Source: Phycisphaerae bacterium
Lineage (GTDB): Bacteria; Planctomycetota; Phycisphaerae; UBA1845; JAFGLZ01
Length of the DNA: 64,000 nucleotides
Direction of reading: 5' to 3'
NCBI GenBank assembly: GCA_016927755.1
Contig: JAFGLZ010000117.1
Coordinates: 1 to 64,000 of the forward strand
Part shown: in pieces, positions 18,714 to 27,759 of the stretch
How the letters are laid out: each line of letters starts with the position of its first letter
Numbering within the stretch: position 1 is the stretch's first letter
Notes under the pieces: model-generated
What the model was told of the DNA's origin: nothing
The model's input: only the letters and a program-made list of their open reading frames with translations
The model's database searches: none
Position numbers and translations under genes: made by a program

Positions 18714-19751
18714 ATGCCGACGTTTCTGGCCAGACGATATGGCCGGTCTCGCGACGAGGTATCCAAGACCGAGAGGCTTATCGGCGCAGTCGTCCTGGTG
18801 GTGCTGGTCGGTCTGGGCGGGGCGGTCGTGCGAGCCCTGACGGTCCGCAACGAGGGGGCCCGCGAGATCGCCCTGGCGCCGGCAGGCGAAACCATCGAGA
18901 AGGCCGCACAACCCGCCAGCGGACAGAAGCTCGACCTGCCGAGGCTCGACAAGGGCGGCTGGACCTGTCCGACCGGGGTGGAGTGGTACAGCCTCGAGAC
19001 CGTCCACAAGAAGATCAACGGCCGCGTGGGCCTGTATGAGGCCTACGAAATGACGGGGATGACTTTCGGCACGTACAAGCATCCCGCTCACGAAGACCGC
19101 TACGTCGACGTTTACGACTACGACATGGGCGAGACGCTCAACGCCTTCGGCTGTTACAAGGCGGAGTTCGCCGAGGATATGCCCGCGATCAAGATCGGAC
19201 GAGGGGGTTACCGCGCCGAGAAGAGCCTGTTCCTCTGGAAGGGCCGGCACTACGTCCAGCTCGTCGCGGGCGACAGTGTCCAAGACGCGGACGTACCCAT
19301 CCTGACGGAGCTTGCCGAGCAGATCGCCGCGAAGATCACCGACGACGGCAAGCCGCTGTGGGGCGACGCGCTGCTGCCCAAGGCCAACCGCAAGCCCGAG
19401 AGTCTCGGTTTCGAGCTCCGTAACGCCCTGAGTCTCGATTTTCTGCGCGGCATCTTCCGAGCGGAATACGCCGAGGGCCAGGCCGAGTACTCCCTCTTTA
19501 TTCATAGGGCCAAAAGCCCCGAGGCCGCGCGGGCCTTGCTGGACCAGTACGCGGCGTATCTTGGCAAGCACGGCAAGATTTCCTCCCGCCAGGACTCGCC
19601 GGGCGGTCGGACCATCGTCGGCGAGGTCATGGACGTGCATGATTACGTCTTCTGCAAGGGTCCTTACTTCGGCGGCGTGAGCGGGGCCGAGGATGCCAAG
19701 CTGGCCGCGAAACACGGACCCGCGTTCCGTGACGGCTTGAAGGCCGAATAG
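18714..19751 (+). CDS. DUF6599-type membrane-anchored protein
   Basis: A 345-residue protein with one N-terminal membrane helix (about 22-42) and a periplasmic domain. The section WYSLETVHKKINGRVGLYEAYEMTGMTFGTY, then the paired YDMGETLNAFGCYKAE and LFLWKGRHYVQLVAGD, is the pattern of the DUF6599 family, which occurs with DUF362 and iron-sulfur proteins in planctomycetes. The next gene, 71 bases on, is a DUF362 protein, and the two are probably co-transcribed. Molecular function unknown. Confidence 0.7.
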   Translation: MPTFLARRYGRSRDEVSKTERLIGAVVLVVLVGLGGAVVRALTVRNEGAREIALAPAGETIEKAAQPASGQKLDLPRLDKGGWTCPTGVEWYSLETVHKKINGRVGLYEAYEMTGMTFGTYKHPAHEDRYVDVYDYDMGETLNAFGCYKAEFAEDMPAIKIGRGGYRAEKSLFLWKGRHYVQLVAGDSVQDADVPILTELAEQIAAKITDDGKPLWGDALLPKANRKPESLGFELRNALSLDFLRGIFRAEYAEGQAEYSLFIHRAKSPEAARALLDQYAAYLGKHGKISSRQDSPGGRTIVGEVMDVHDYVFCKGPYFGGVSGAEDAKLAAKHGPAFRDGLKAE

Positions 19752-19822
19752 CGCTGCGGCGCCGGGGCATCGCGAGAATACGGACCTGCGGACCACCGTC
19801 CCGGAGAAGAACGGGTAGCCCA

Positions 19823-20920
19823 ATGCCAGAACCAGATGCCTCCATCCCCCAAGACAAGCAAGTTCCCGCAAGAGCGATGTCGCGCAGAGACGTACTACGG
19901 CTCGGCGGCACGATCGGCCTGGCCGGTGCCGGCGTTGCTGGCTACGGGCTGCTCTACGACCCGACCGGCGAGGGGGGCATGCCACGGCATCAGGCCCACA
20001 AGCTCGAGAATTACTTCGCCGACGTCTACGACGCCGCCGTCTCGAAGTCGCTTCCAAGGCTGAGTATCGCCCGAGGACAGGACCTGGCCAAGATGGTGAC
20101 CGCAGCGCTGGAGCCCTACGGCGGGATGAAGGCGTTCGTCAAGTCCGGCGACGTCGTCCTGGTCAAGCCGAACGTCGGCTTCGCCAGCTCGCCGTCGATC
20201 GGCGCGACGACGAGTCCCGAACTCGTCGAGGCGGTCGTCGGCGCGTGTCTGGCCGCGGGCGCCGCCCGGGTGATCGTGGCCGACAACCCGATCGCCACGC
20301 CGGGCACCGCGTTCGAGAAGTCCAAGATCGCGCCCGCCGCCGAGCGGGCGGGCGCGGAGGTCATGCTGCCCAGCGAGCCGGACTTCTTGAACGTCGAGGT
20401 CAGACCGGACAAGCCCGACATCCGCAAGGGCGAGTCGCTGGGTCGCTGGCCGATCTTCTGGAAGCCGATCGCCCAGGCCGACAAAGTCATCGGCCTGCCG
20501 ACAGTCAAGGACCACAACCTGTGCTCCGCGTCGATCTGCATGAAGAACTGGTACGGGCTCCTCGGGGGACGACGCGATCAGTTTCATCAGGCCATCGACA
20601 ACATCGTCAGCGATCTCGGGTTGATGATGAGCCCGACCCTCGTCATCGCCGACGGCACGCGCGTCTTGATGCGGAGCGGACCGACCGGCGGGCGCAAGAG
20701 CGACCTCAAGCCCGCCAACACGATCGTCGCCGCGCTCGACCAGGTGGCCTGCGACGCCTGGTGCTACGAGAACCTGATGGAGCGAGACCCCGCCAAGCTG
20801 AGATACCTCGAGCAGGCCGAGGCCAAGTTCGGGCAAGACCCATCGCTCAAGCGCTTCGGCAGCAGAGACTGGAAGGCCTATCAGCGGCAGAACCTCATTC
20901 GCGAGACCAACGTCGGCTAG
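19823..20920 (+). CDS. DUF362 protein with twin-arginine signal
   Basis: A 365-residue protein. A Tat signal, SRRDVLRLGGTIGLAGAGVAGYGL (about 20-43), indicates export in folded form, typical for a cofactor-binding protein. The DUF362 domain (about 95-345) shows VLVKPNVGFA, IVADNPI and IGLPTVKDHNLCSASICMKNWYGLLGG. The Cys-rich ferredoxin tail present in some DUF362 proteins is absent. Members are linked to iron-sulfur or redox chemistry, but no reaction is established. Confidence 0.85.
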   Translation: MPEPDASIPQDKQVPARAMSRRDVLRLGGTIGLAGAGVAGYGLLYDPTGEGGMPRHQAHKLENYFADVYDAAVSKSLPRLSIARGQDLAKMVTAALEPYGGMKAFVKSGDVVLVKPNVGFASSPSIGATTSPELVEAVVGACLAAGAARVIVADNPIATPGTAFEKSKIAPAAERAGAEVMLPSEPDFLNVEVRPDKPDIRKGESLGRWPIFWKPIAQADKVIGLPTVKDHNLCSASICMKNWYGLLGGRRDQFHQAIDNIVSDLGLMMSPTLVIADGTRVLMRSGPTGGRKSDLKPANTIVAALDQVACDAWCYENLMERDPAKLRYLEQAEAKFGQDPSLKRFGSRDWKAYQRQNLIRETNVG

Positions 20921-21060
20921 TGTAGTTGACCTCCTGTCGGTCCCGGTCGGACAAGGCGGATCCGCGCGGCTGATCCGTGCCCCCAGCGACTGATGGCCGG
21001 TATACTTCAGTGCTTCGGACCACCGAACCTCACCTCTGCCATCTCGAAGGGAGACTCCGC

Positions 21061-22797
21061 ATGAGGTCCTTCATACGACTCCTGGGATACCTCAAACCCT
21101 ACCGCTGGCGAATCCTCCTCGGCCTGGTCTGCCTGCTCCTGTCCACCCCCGCGTCGCTGTTCCACCCGCTGGTGTGGAAGTACGTCGTCGACGAGGTCAT
21201 CCTCGGCCACAAGAGCCACCTGCTCCTCCCGGCGATCGGCGTCATGCTACTGGTCCACTACCTCGGCATCGCGCTATCCTCTCTCCGCGCCTACATTCTC
21301 GGAGTGGTCGGCCAGCGATTCGTCTTCGATCTCCGCAACGAGCTGAACGATCGGATCCAGAGCCACTCCATGCAGTTCTTCCACGACCGGCGAAGCGGCG
21401 ACCTCATCGCCCGAACGATCGGCGACGTCGATACGCTCCAGGACGTCGCGATCGAGGGCGTCGACAAGGTCATCTCGAACGCGCTTCAGTTCGTCGCCGT
21501 CTCGGCCATCATCGTGGTGCTCAACTGGAAGGTGGGCACGCTGACGCTCGTGCCGATGCTGGGCGTGGGCGCGATGGTGTGGCTCTTCAACGCGCGGGTA
21601 CGCGGGCTCTATCGTCGGATCCGCGATCGGCTCGGCGACCTGTCGGCCAAGTTCCAGGAGAACCTGCTCGGAATGCTCATCATCAAGGCCTTCGCCCGCG
21701 AGGCTTACGAGATGCAGCGCTTCCAGGCGGTGAACCGGCAATACCTGACCGAAGGCGTCAAGGGGGTCACGGCCAGGAACCTCTACTTCCCGACCGTCTT
21801 TGCGATCGGCTTCGTCAGCAACGCCATCATGGTCGGCGCCGGCGCCTACTACGTCATCCAGGGCGAATTCACGCTGGGCGCCCTCGTGGCGTACCGGGGC
21901 TACTGGTGGTCGCTCTTCGCGCCGGTGCTGTCGCTCGCGCAGACCAACGAGATGCTGCAGCGGGCCTTCGCCGCGTCGGGACGCATCTTCGAGGTGTTCG
22001 ACGCCCCGCTCGAGATCGCCGACGACGAGAGGGCCAAGGAGCTGATCGATCCCCAGGGACACCTCGTCTGCGACGGCGTCTCGTTCAGCTACGACGATCG
22101 GCGCGAGATCCTGCGTGACGTCGAGCTCGAGGTCCGCCCCGGCGAGAAGCTGGGCGTCGTCGGCCCGTCCGGCGGGGGGAAGAGCACCATCCTGTCGATG
22201 CTCCTGCGGCTGTACGACCCCAAGACCGGCGCGATCCGCATTGACGGGAACGACCTGCGGCGCGTCACGCAGCGATCGCTCCGCGGCCACCTGGCCATCG
22301 TCACGCAGGAGCCGTTCCTCTTCAACGAGACGGTCCGAAGCAACATCCTCTATGGTCGGCCGGACGCCACCCCCGATGAGCTCGTCCAGGCCGCGCGCCT
22401 GGCCAATGCCGAGGAGTTCATCGATCGACTCCCGGACGGCTACGACACGCTCGTCGGCGAACGGGGCGTCAAGCTCTCCGGCGGGCAGAAGCAGCGGCTC
22501 TGCATCGCCCGCGCGTTCCTGGCCAACCCGCGTGTGCTGCTGCTCGACGAGGCGACGGCCGCCGTCGAGCCGGAGAGCGAAGCCATCATCCAGTCCGCCC
22601 TCTGGCGGCTCATGGAGGGCCGGACCGCCGTCATCGTCTCTCACCGGCTCTCGATGGTCCGTGACACCGACCTGATCGTCGTCGTCGACGGCGGACGCGT
22701 CACGGAGCGCGGAACACACGATGAGCTTATGGCCGCCGAAGGATGGTACGCCCGAATGTACCGGCTCCAAATGGGAGAGCTGGGCGAGGCGGCATGA
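21061..22797 (+). CDS. ABC exporter, MsbA/lipid-exporter type half-transporter
   Basis: A 578-residue protein with an N-terminal membrane domain of six helices (about 15-310) and a C-terminal ATPase. Walker A GPSGGGKST begins at residue 368. Q-loop VTQEPF, signature LSGGQKQR, Walker B VLLLDEAT and switch His in VSHRLS all follow. The D-loop position reads AAVEPES instead of the usual SALD, a mild oddity. ATG 21061 has AAGGGAG eight bases upstream. An in-frame ATG at 20977 would add 28 residues. Substrate unknown. Next to a sulfatase, which may be coincidence. Confidence 0.9.
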   Translation: MRSFIRLLGYLKPYRWRILLGLVCLLLSTPASLFHPLVWKYVVDEVILGHKSHLLLPAIGVMLLVHYLGIALSSLRAYILGVVGQRFVFDLRNELNDRIQSHSMQFFHDRRSGDLIARTIGDVDTLQDVAIEGVDKVISNALQFVAVSAIIVVLNWKVGTLTLVPMLGVGAMVWLFNARVRGLYRRIRDRLGDLSAKFQENLLGMLIIKAFAREAYEMQRFQAVNRQYLTEGVKGVTARNLYFPTVFAIGFVSNAIMVGAGAYYVIQGEFTLGALVAYRGYWWSLFAPVLSLAQTNEMLQRAFAASGRIFEVFDAPLEIADDERAKELIDPQGHLVCDGVSFSYDDRREILRDVELEVRPGEKLGVVGPSGGGKSTILSMLLRLYDPKTGAIRIDGNDLRRVTQRSLRGHLAIVTQEPFLFNETVRSNILYGRPDATPDELVQAARLANAEEFIDRLPDGYDTLVGERGVKLSGGQKQRLCIARAFLANPRVLLLDEATAAVEPESEAIIQSALWRLMEGRTAVIVSHRLSMVRDTDLIVVVDGGRVTERGTHDELMAAEGWYARMYRLQMGELGEAA

Positions 22798-22957
22798 AGG
22801 GTCGGGGTTGGGGTATGGAGTGTCACGCGGAGTCCGGCACGTCGAGGCGGCTTGCGAATGGCCGGAGAATCATCCCGGCGGGGTGTCCGATCGGGGTATA
22901 CTTGTGTTCGCCCCTGGCCGTCCGGACGGGGCGAACCGCTTGTCGGAGGATCAGCCG

Positions 22958-24418
22958 ATGCAACGCCGCGAGTTCCTGCGCAGAGTGGCGGTCGGTTCGA
23001 TTGCCGGGACCGTTCTGGATCAGGTCGCCCCGGAACGATCCGCCCTGGCCGGGCAGCGCCGCAACGGCAAGGGCGACTCGCGCCCGAACATCCTGTTTGC
23101 GATATCCGACGATCAATCTTGGGTCCACACCGGCGCGATGGGTGATCCGGTCGTGCGGACGCCGACTTTCGATCGCGTCGCTCGCGAGGGCGTCCTGTTC
23201 ACGCACGCCTTCTGCATGTCGCCGTCATGCACGCCGTCGCGCGGCGCGATCCTCACGGGGCAGGTGCCGTTTCGGCTCCAGGAGAACGGCAACCTCTGGA
23301 GCACGCTCCGCAAGGAATACGCCGTCTACCCCGACCTGCTCGAGAAGGCGGGGTACTTCGTCGGCCATACCCGCAAGGGCTGGGGCCCGGGCAAGCACGA
23401 ACCAGGCGGCAGGGACCGCAACCCAGCCAGTCCCCAATTCAAGGACTTCAAGCAGTTCATGGCGCGGCGTCCGGCGGGCGAGCCATTCTGCTTCTGGTTC
23501 GGCGGCCACGATCCGCACCGCCCCTACAAGAAAGGCTCCGGCCTCGAGTCCGGCAAGAAGCTCGAGGACGTGAAGGTGCCGCCCTTCCTGCCCGATGTGC
23601 CGGAGGTGCGCAGCGACATCCTCGATTACTACTTCGAGGTCGAGCGGTTTGACCGCGACCTCGGCGAGATCGTGGCCTTTCTGGAGACCGCGGGCGAGCT
23701 CGACAACACGATCGTCGTCGTCACCAGCGATAACGGCATGCCATTCCCCCGTGCCAAAGCCAATCTCTACGACTACGGTACGAGGATGCCGCTGGCGATT
23801 CGCTGGCCCGCGCGGGTCAGAGGCGGTCGGAGGATCGACGACTTCATCGGCTTGGCCGACTGTGCCCCGACGTTTCTGGAGGCCGCCGGCTTGCCGGTCC
23901 CGCCCGAGATGACCGGGCGGAGCTTTGTCGACCTGTTGACGTGCGACAAGTCCGGCCGGATCGATCCGAAGCGCGACAAGGCCTTTACCGGTCGCGAGCG
24001 GCATGCTTGGGTCCGCGAGGGCGGGTTGGGTTATCCTTGCCGCGCCATCCGAACCGACCGATACCTCTACATCCGCAACTTCGAGCCCGACCACTGGCCC
24101 GCCGGCGATCCCGAGGGCTACGGCGACGTCGACGGCTCGCCCACGAAGGACTACATGCTCGCCAACCGCCACGCCAAGCGATACGACAATCTCTTCCGGC
24201 TCGCGTTCGCCAAGCGTCCCGAGGAGGAGTTGTACGACCTGAAGACCGATCCCGCCCAGATGCAGAACGTCGCCGCGCTGCCCGAGTACGCCGAGGCCCG
24301 GAAGCAACTCCGCGTGGAACTCGACCGCTGGATGACCGAGATGAAAGACCCCCGCGCCTTGGGGGGAGGCGACGTGTTCGACAGATACCCCTACTACGGA
24401 AGGGCACGTGCGTTGTAG
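22958..24418 (+). CDS. Secreted sulfatase (formylglycine type)
   Basis: A 486-residue sulfatase. A Tat-like signal MQRREFLRRVAVGSIAGTVL opens the protein. RPNILFAISDDQSW supplies the metal-binding aspartates. CTPSR begins at Cys91, the residue converted to formylglycine, in the context SCTPSRGAILTG. GHDPHRPY and VTSDNGMPF give further conserved metal and substrate positions. Such enzymes release sulfate from polysaccharides or glycosaminoglycans. ATG 22958 is preceded by GGAGG. The maturing enzyme (FGE) is not in the window. Confidence 0.9.
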   Translation: MQRREFLRRVAVGSIAGTVLDQVAPERSALAGQRRNGKGDSRPNILFAISDDQSWVHTGAMGDPVVRTPTFDRVAREGVLFTHAFCMSPSCTPSRGAILTGQVPFRLQENGNLWSTLRKEYAVYPDLLEKAGYFVGHTRKGWGPGKHEPGGRDRNPASPQFKDFKQFMARRPAGEPFCFWFGGHDPHRPYKKGSGLESGKKLEDVKVPPFLPDVPEVRSDILDYYFEVERFDRDLGEIVAFLETAGELDNTIVVVTSDNGMPFPRAKANLYDYGTRMPLAIRWPARVRGGRRIDDFIGLADCAPTFLEAAGLPVPPEMTGRSFVDLLTCDKSGRIDPKRDKAFTGRERHAWVREGGLGYPCRAIRTDRYLYIRNFEPDHWPAGDPEGYGDVDGSPTKDYMLANRHAKRYDNLFRLAFAKRPEEELYDLKTDPAQMQNVAALPEYAEARKQLRVELDRWMTEMKDPRALGGGDVFDRYPYYGRARAL

Positions 24419-24555
24419 CCCTGTGATCCCGGAGCGCGACTCCGCACCCGAACCGTGTCGGCGAGCAGGAAGCCTGGGCTCGGCGTTGGGGCAGCCGTGT
24501 GATCGAGAGAGAATACTCGACCTCGCACGCTATGGATTCGCGAGGTGATTCATTC

Positions 24556-25110
24556 CTAGTCGCCAACAAACTCGGCGAAGTACCGTCGGAGTCGTTCGAG
24601 GTATACGTTGAGCGCGCGCCGCAGGTGTGGTTTGTCCTGAGTGTTGAGGATGTAGTCCACCAGGATGCCGAAATGTTGAATCTGGCGAGGGAAGCGTAGG
24701 GTGGGGTCCCTGCGAGCGTCGATCTCCTTGTCGTCCATCACCTGAACACGGACTCGCTCGGGTATGTGGAAGTCGAGTGGCTGTGGCTCCGAGGGGATGG
24801 TTCCGTTGACGAGAGGAGACTGACCGTTGAACTGATGAAACAGGTGCGCTTCAAGCGGCCCGATCTTGCATGTGTCCTGCACGGGCCAAGCCCACACGAA
24901 AGCGATCTCCCACACGTCGATTTGTCGGTTCGCAATCACATCACTTCGGGCGCTGGTGAGGTGCCGACGAACTCGGGCGCGGATGCCATCGGTTGATTGG
25001 CCGACATACATGGGCGTTTCGTCAAGATCGCAGAGAGCGTAGACTCCGGTTTCGTCCGGTAGTTTCCCTAACGCTTTCTGCTTGAAAACTTGCGCGGGGA
25101 GCCTAGGCAT
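24556..25110 (-). CDS. GIY-YIG nuclease, presumed restriction endonuclease
   Basis: A 184-residue protein with a complete-looking GIY-YIG catalytic set: G-V-Y at 22-24, Y-V-G at 35-37, arginines 45-49 (RARVRRH), Glu87 in PLEAHLFHQ, and asparagines 95 and 102. It overlaps the upstream XRE gene by eight bases and forms an operon with it. Divergent to a C5 methyltransferase and Vsr. In this setting it is most probably the restriction enzyme of a type II system like other GIY-YIG restriction enzymes, but the recognition site cannot be read from sequence. GC content is visibly lower than in flanking genes. Confidence 0.8.
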   Translation of the reverse strand: MPRLPAQVFKQKALGKLPDETGVYALCDLDETPMYVGQSTDGIRARVRRHLTSARSDVIANRQIDVWEIAFVWAWPVQDTCKIGPLEAHLFHQFNGQSPLVNGTIPSEPQPLDFHIPERVRVQVMDDKEIDARRDPTLRFPRQIQHFGILVDYILNTQDKPHLRRALNVYLERLRRYFAEFVGD

Positions 25111-25327
25111 GATCGAAGTCCATCAACTGCGTCAGATCTAGGCCAAGGGCCTTGGCAAACCGGGCTATGTTCTCCAAGCTGATGTTCCGCTCTCCACGCT
25201 CAACGCTGCCGACATAGCTACGGTCCAGACCGACTTCCGCAGCCAGGCGCTCTTGACTCCACCCCCGCGTTTGGCGTAAGTGTCTGAGCTGTAGGCCAAA
25301 AGCCGCTTTCACGTTGAGACTCGGCAT
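25103..25327 (-). CDS. XRE/Cro-type regulator, presumed R-M controller protein
   Basis: A 74-residue single helix-turn-helix protein: LRQTRGWSQERLAAEVGLDRSYVGSVERGERNISLENIARFAKALGL. The size and fold match C proteins that time restriction-enzyme expression relative to methylase. The start at 25327 has no ribosome-binding site. A GACAAT -10 lies eight bases before it, so the mRNA may be leaderless. It shares the 77-base divergent gap with the methyltransferase gene, where an operator-like palindrome lies. Confidence 0.85.
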   Translation of the reverse strand: MPSLNVKAAFGLQLRHLRQTRGWSQERLAAEVGLDRSYVGSVERGERNISLENIARFAKALGLDLTQLMDFDHA

Positions 25328-25335
25328 AGTGCAGT

Positions 25336-25397
25336 ATTGTCGCGGGCGATGACTTCCCGTCCACGGACTTTAAGTACCGGACAGGGTGTGGTAGGAT
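25336..25397. promoter_or_regulatory. Divergent R-M promoters around a C-box-like operator
   Basis: Plus strand: TTTAAG (25369-25374), 17-base spacer, TAGGAT (25392-25397), then seven bases to the methylase ATG at 25405. Minus strand: TGGACG (25363-25358), 16-base spacer, GACAAT (25341-25336), then eight bases to the regulator ATG at 25327. An imperfect palindrome GACTTTAAGTAC (25366-25377), close to the GACT-N3-AGTC shape of known C-boxes, covers the methylase -35. Both mRNAs would be nearly leaderless. Repression of the methylase and activation of its own gene by the XRE protein is inferred. Confidence 0.45.
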
Positions 25398-25404
25398 ATC
25401 CCCA

Positions 25405-26619
25405 ATGAGAAGAAGGCACACGGGTTCCGAGGGTGCGGCTTACAGCAAGGACTTCGCCGAGTTCTTCGCCGGTATCGGGCTCGTTCATCTCGGTTTGCAG
25501 CCCAGCGGCTGGCGGTGTGTCTATGCCAACGACATCGAACCGAAGAAGCACGCCATGTATGAGGCCCAGTTTGGCCGCGCCGCCCACTACCATCTCGAGG
25601 ATATATGGAACACTGATGCCGTAGCAGGGCGTTTGGCAAAAGCCCCGTTCCTGGCTACAGCCTCCTTTCCGTGCGTCGATCTTTCCCTCGCGGGTCACTG
25701 GCGAGGCATCGACGGCGAGCATTCGTCCACGTACTTCGGATTCCTCAAGGTGCTCGAGCGTATGAGACGAGAGCGACCGAAGGTCGTGATGCTTGAAAAC
25801 GTGTGTGGCTTCCTGACTTCCAGGAAAGGAGCGGACTTCCAGCGAGCCCTTGGTGGGCTTGCGGAGCTCGGCTACTGGGTGGATGCCATTGTCCTGGATG
25901 CCAAGTGGTTCGTCCCGCAAAGCAGGCCCCGCCTATTTGTCTTCGGGTTTCATGACACGCTGGATTCGCCCCTCGTCATTCGCCGGAGAGAAGGCCTGGC
26001 GCTTGACGACCCCTGGGCCATGGCGGTTGATAGAACGGCGGTTGTAAGGCCCAATGGACTGCTGTCCCTATCTGACCGGACCTACCTTCCCACCGGCTGG
26101 GCCACGGTTGCATTCCCCCCGCCCCAACGGATGGAGTACCGTCTGCTGGAGGTGATCGACCTCGATGATAGTCAGGAATGGTGGAGTGACGAAGAGACGT
26201 CACGGCACTACGAAATGATGGAGACACCGTCAAAGCGGCGTGTTGATGAACTGATAGGTAGCGGAGACAGGGCTATTGGCGCGGCCTTCCGTCGCACGAG
26301 GCGCGGTCAGACAAGGTGCGAGGTGCGGTTCGACTTGGCTGGATGCCTACGCACCCCAAAGGGCGGCAGCGCAAAGCAGATCGTCGTAGCGGTCGTAGGC
26401 GGCAAGTTGCGCATGCGATGGATGTCCGCACGGGAATACGCCAGGCTCCAGGGAGCCGGCGAGTTCAACATCACCGTGCCACCGCTGCAGGCTATGTATG
26501 GTTTCGGTGATGCAGTCTGTGTGCCTGCCGTACGCTGGATTGATCGACACATCCTCACGCCCGTCTTTGAATCGCACAGTGCGGCCCTGCCCGCACATGC
26601 GGCTCCGGCAAGCGCTTGA
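25405..26619 (+). CDS. DNA (cytosine-5-)-methyltransferase
   Basis: A 404-residue C5 methylase. Visible motifs: I FAGIG (21-25), IV with catalytic Cys90 in SFPCVDLSLAG, VI ENV (131-133), VIII QSRPRLFVFG, IX/X RWMSAREYARLQG and GFGDAVCVP (the usual GNAV is GDAV). The variable target-recognition region lies between about 215 and 320. It protects the host DNA against the partner nuclease. The stop overlaps the vsr start by four bases (ATGA). There is no Shine-Dalgarno, consistent with a leaderless message. Confidence 0.95.
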   Translation: MRRRHTGSEGAAYSKDFAEFFAGIGLVHLGLQPSGWRCVYANDIEPKKHAMYEAQFGRAAHYHLEDIWNTDAVAGRLAKAPFLATASFPCVDLSLAGHWRGIDGEHSSTYFGFLKVLERMRRERPKVVMLENVCGFLTSRKGADFQRALGGLAELGYWVDAIVLDAKWFVPQSRPRLFVFGFHDTLDSPLVIRRREGLALDDPWAMAVDRTAVVRPNGLLSLSDRTYLPTGWATVAFPPPQRMEYRLLEVIDLDDSQEWWSDEETSRHYEMMETPSKRRVDELIGSGDRAIGAAFRRTRRGQTRCEVRFDLAGCLRTPKGGSAKQIVVAVVGGKLRMRWMSAREYARLQGAGEFNITVPPLQAMYGFGDAVCVPAVRWIDRHILTPVFESHSAALPAHAAPASA

Positions 26620-27035
26620 TGATGGACAACCTCACACCCGAAATACGAACCGAGACGATGCGCCGGGTAAAGGCGAAGAACACAGGGCCCGAACTGGTCG
26701 TGCGTCGCTTAGTCCATTCCCTTGGCTATCGCTATCGCCTTCACCGCGATGATCTGCCAGGGTGTCCGGACTTGGTGTTTCCAAGTCGGCGCGCCGTGCT
26801 GTTTGTTCACGGTTGCTTCTGGCATGTTCACACATGCAAACAGGGCCGCAAGGCTCCCAAGTCCAACGTCTCATATTGGAGGGCCAAGCGGGAGCGCAAC
26901 AAATCCCGGGATCACCGAGTCCAACGGCAGCTTCGACGAAAGGGCTGGAGGGTGCTGGTCGTTTGGGAATGTCAAACGCATGCAAGCCGTTTGGACCGCC
27001 TTGCTGGTCGGATAACCCGATTCTTCGATCATTAG
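26616..27035 (+). CDS. vsr: Very short patch repair endonuclease (Vsr)
   Basis: A 139-residue protein that nicks 5' of T in T:G mismatches created by deamination of 5-methylcytosine. The family hallmarks are all present: RSRNMR-like region TETMRRVKAKNTGPE, the metal-binding Asp52 in GCPDLVF, and the zinc and catalytic cluster VHGCFWHVHTC (His65, Cys67, His70, His72, Cys74), then YWRAKRERN. Translationally coupled to the methylase, whose product creates the lesion it repairs. Confidence 0.95.
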   Translation: MMMDNLTPEIRTETMRRVKAKNTGPELVVRRLVHSLGYRYRLHRDDLPGCPDLVFPSRRAVLFVHGCFWHVHTCKQGRKAPKSNVSYWRAKRERNKSRDHRVQRQLRRKGWRVLVVWECQTHASRLDRLAGRITRFFDH

Positions 27036-27103
27036 CACACAGGTGCCGCACCCGGCGTTTCCGCCTATCACCTCGCCCACACGCTGAGACCTCTCATTGG
27101 CGC

Positions 27104-27733
27104 TCAGAACCGTTCCGCCAGTTCTGCATCGATCCGCTTGCGGATCTGCTTGGCCTTATCGAGTTCGGCGTCGATCTGCTCGCGCATTTTCTTGGCGTCG
27201 TCCTTGTTTTCGAGCATGGCCAGGTTCACGCGGACGTTGAGCGAGGCGGCGCGGGCGGCGGCCTCGCACAGTACGGCCGCGACCCCGGCGTCGCTCAGAA
27301 GCCACGGATTGCACACGGGCACGAGGCGCTCGACCTCCTCCAGGACGGCCACCGCGGTAGCGACGATCTCCTCGGGCACGGCGATCGCCGTCGTGAGCGC
27401 CAAGCGGCTCTGCTCGGCCTTGTTCGGGTCGTCCTTGGGCAGCTTGCTCGCCTCGCTATACAGTCCGTACGCGGCGATGTCCTCGGCGACCAGCCGGCGC
27501 AGCATCTCGTGCGCGCGGGCGAGCTTCTCGGCGATGGGTTTCACCGCTTCGTGAAACTGCTCGTATTTCTTGCTCTTGAGCGTGAAGCCTGCCGACATTT
27601 GCGCCATCGTCGTGCCCAGGGCCGCCGCGAGCGACGAGACGCTGCCGCCTCCAGGCGTCGGCGTGGCCTCGGCCGCGTCGTCCAGAAACCGCGTGAGCGG
27701 CTCCTCGAAGTAGTTCGGCGATTCGCTGGGCAT
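27104..27733 (-). CDS. fchA: FTCD-type cyclodeaminase / methenyl-THF cyclohydrolase
   Basis: A 209-residue helical protein of the formiminotransferase-cyclodeaminase C-terminal family: TPGGGSVSSLAAALGTTMAQM (about 26-46) is the folate-binding signature, followed by the long helices typical of FchA. It likely interconverts one-carbon tetrahydrofolates. GGAGA precedes ATG 27733, 26 bases after the M16 peptidase stop. The open frame extends to 28642 but that upper part is the shadow of the peptidase gene. Confidence 0.85.
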   Translation of the reverse strand: MPSESPNYFEEPLTRFLDDAAEATPTPGGGSVSSLAAALGTTMAQMSAGFTLKSKKYEQFHEAVKPIAEKLARAHEMLRRLVAEDIAAYGLYSEASKLPKDDPNKAEQSRLALTTAIAVPEEIVATAVAVLEEVERLVPVCNPWLLSDAGVAAVLCEAAARAASLNVRVNLAMLENKDDAKKMREQIDAELDKAKQIRKRIDAELAERF

Positions 27734-27759
27734 CTGCGTCTCCTTTCGGCAACCGTCAT

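Noticed and set aside
17892-20057. Minus-strand ORF of 721 residues
   Set aside because: Arg/Ala-rich antisense of the lipoprotein, DUF6599 and DUF362 genes, with no recognisable domain.
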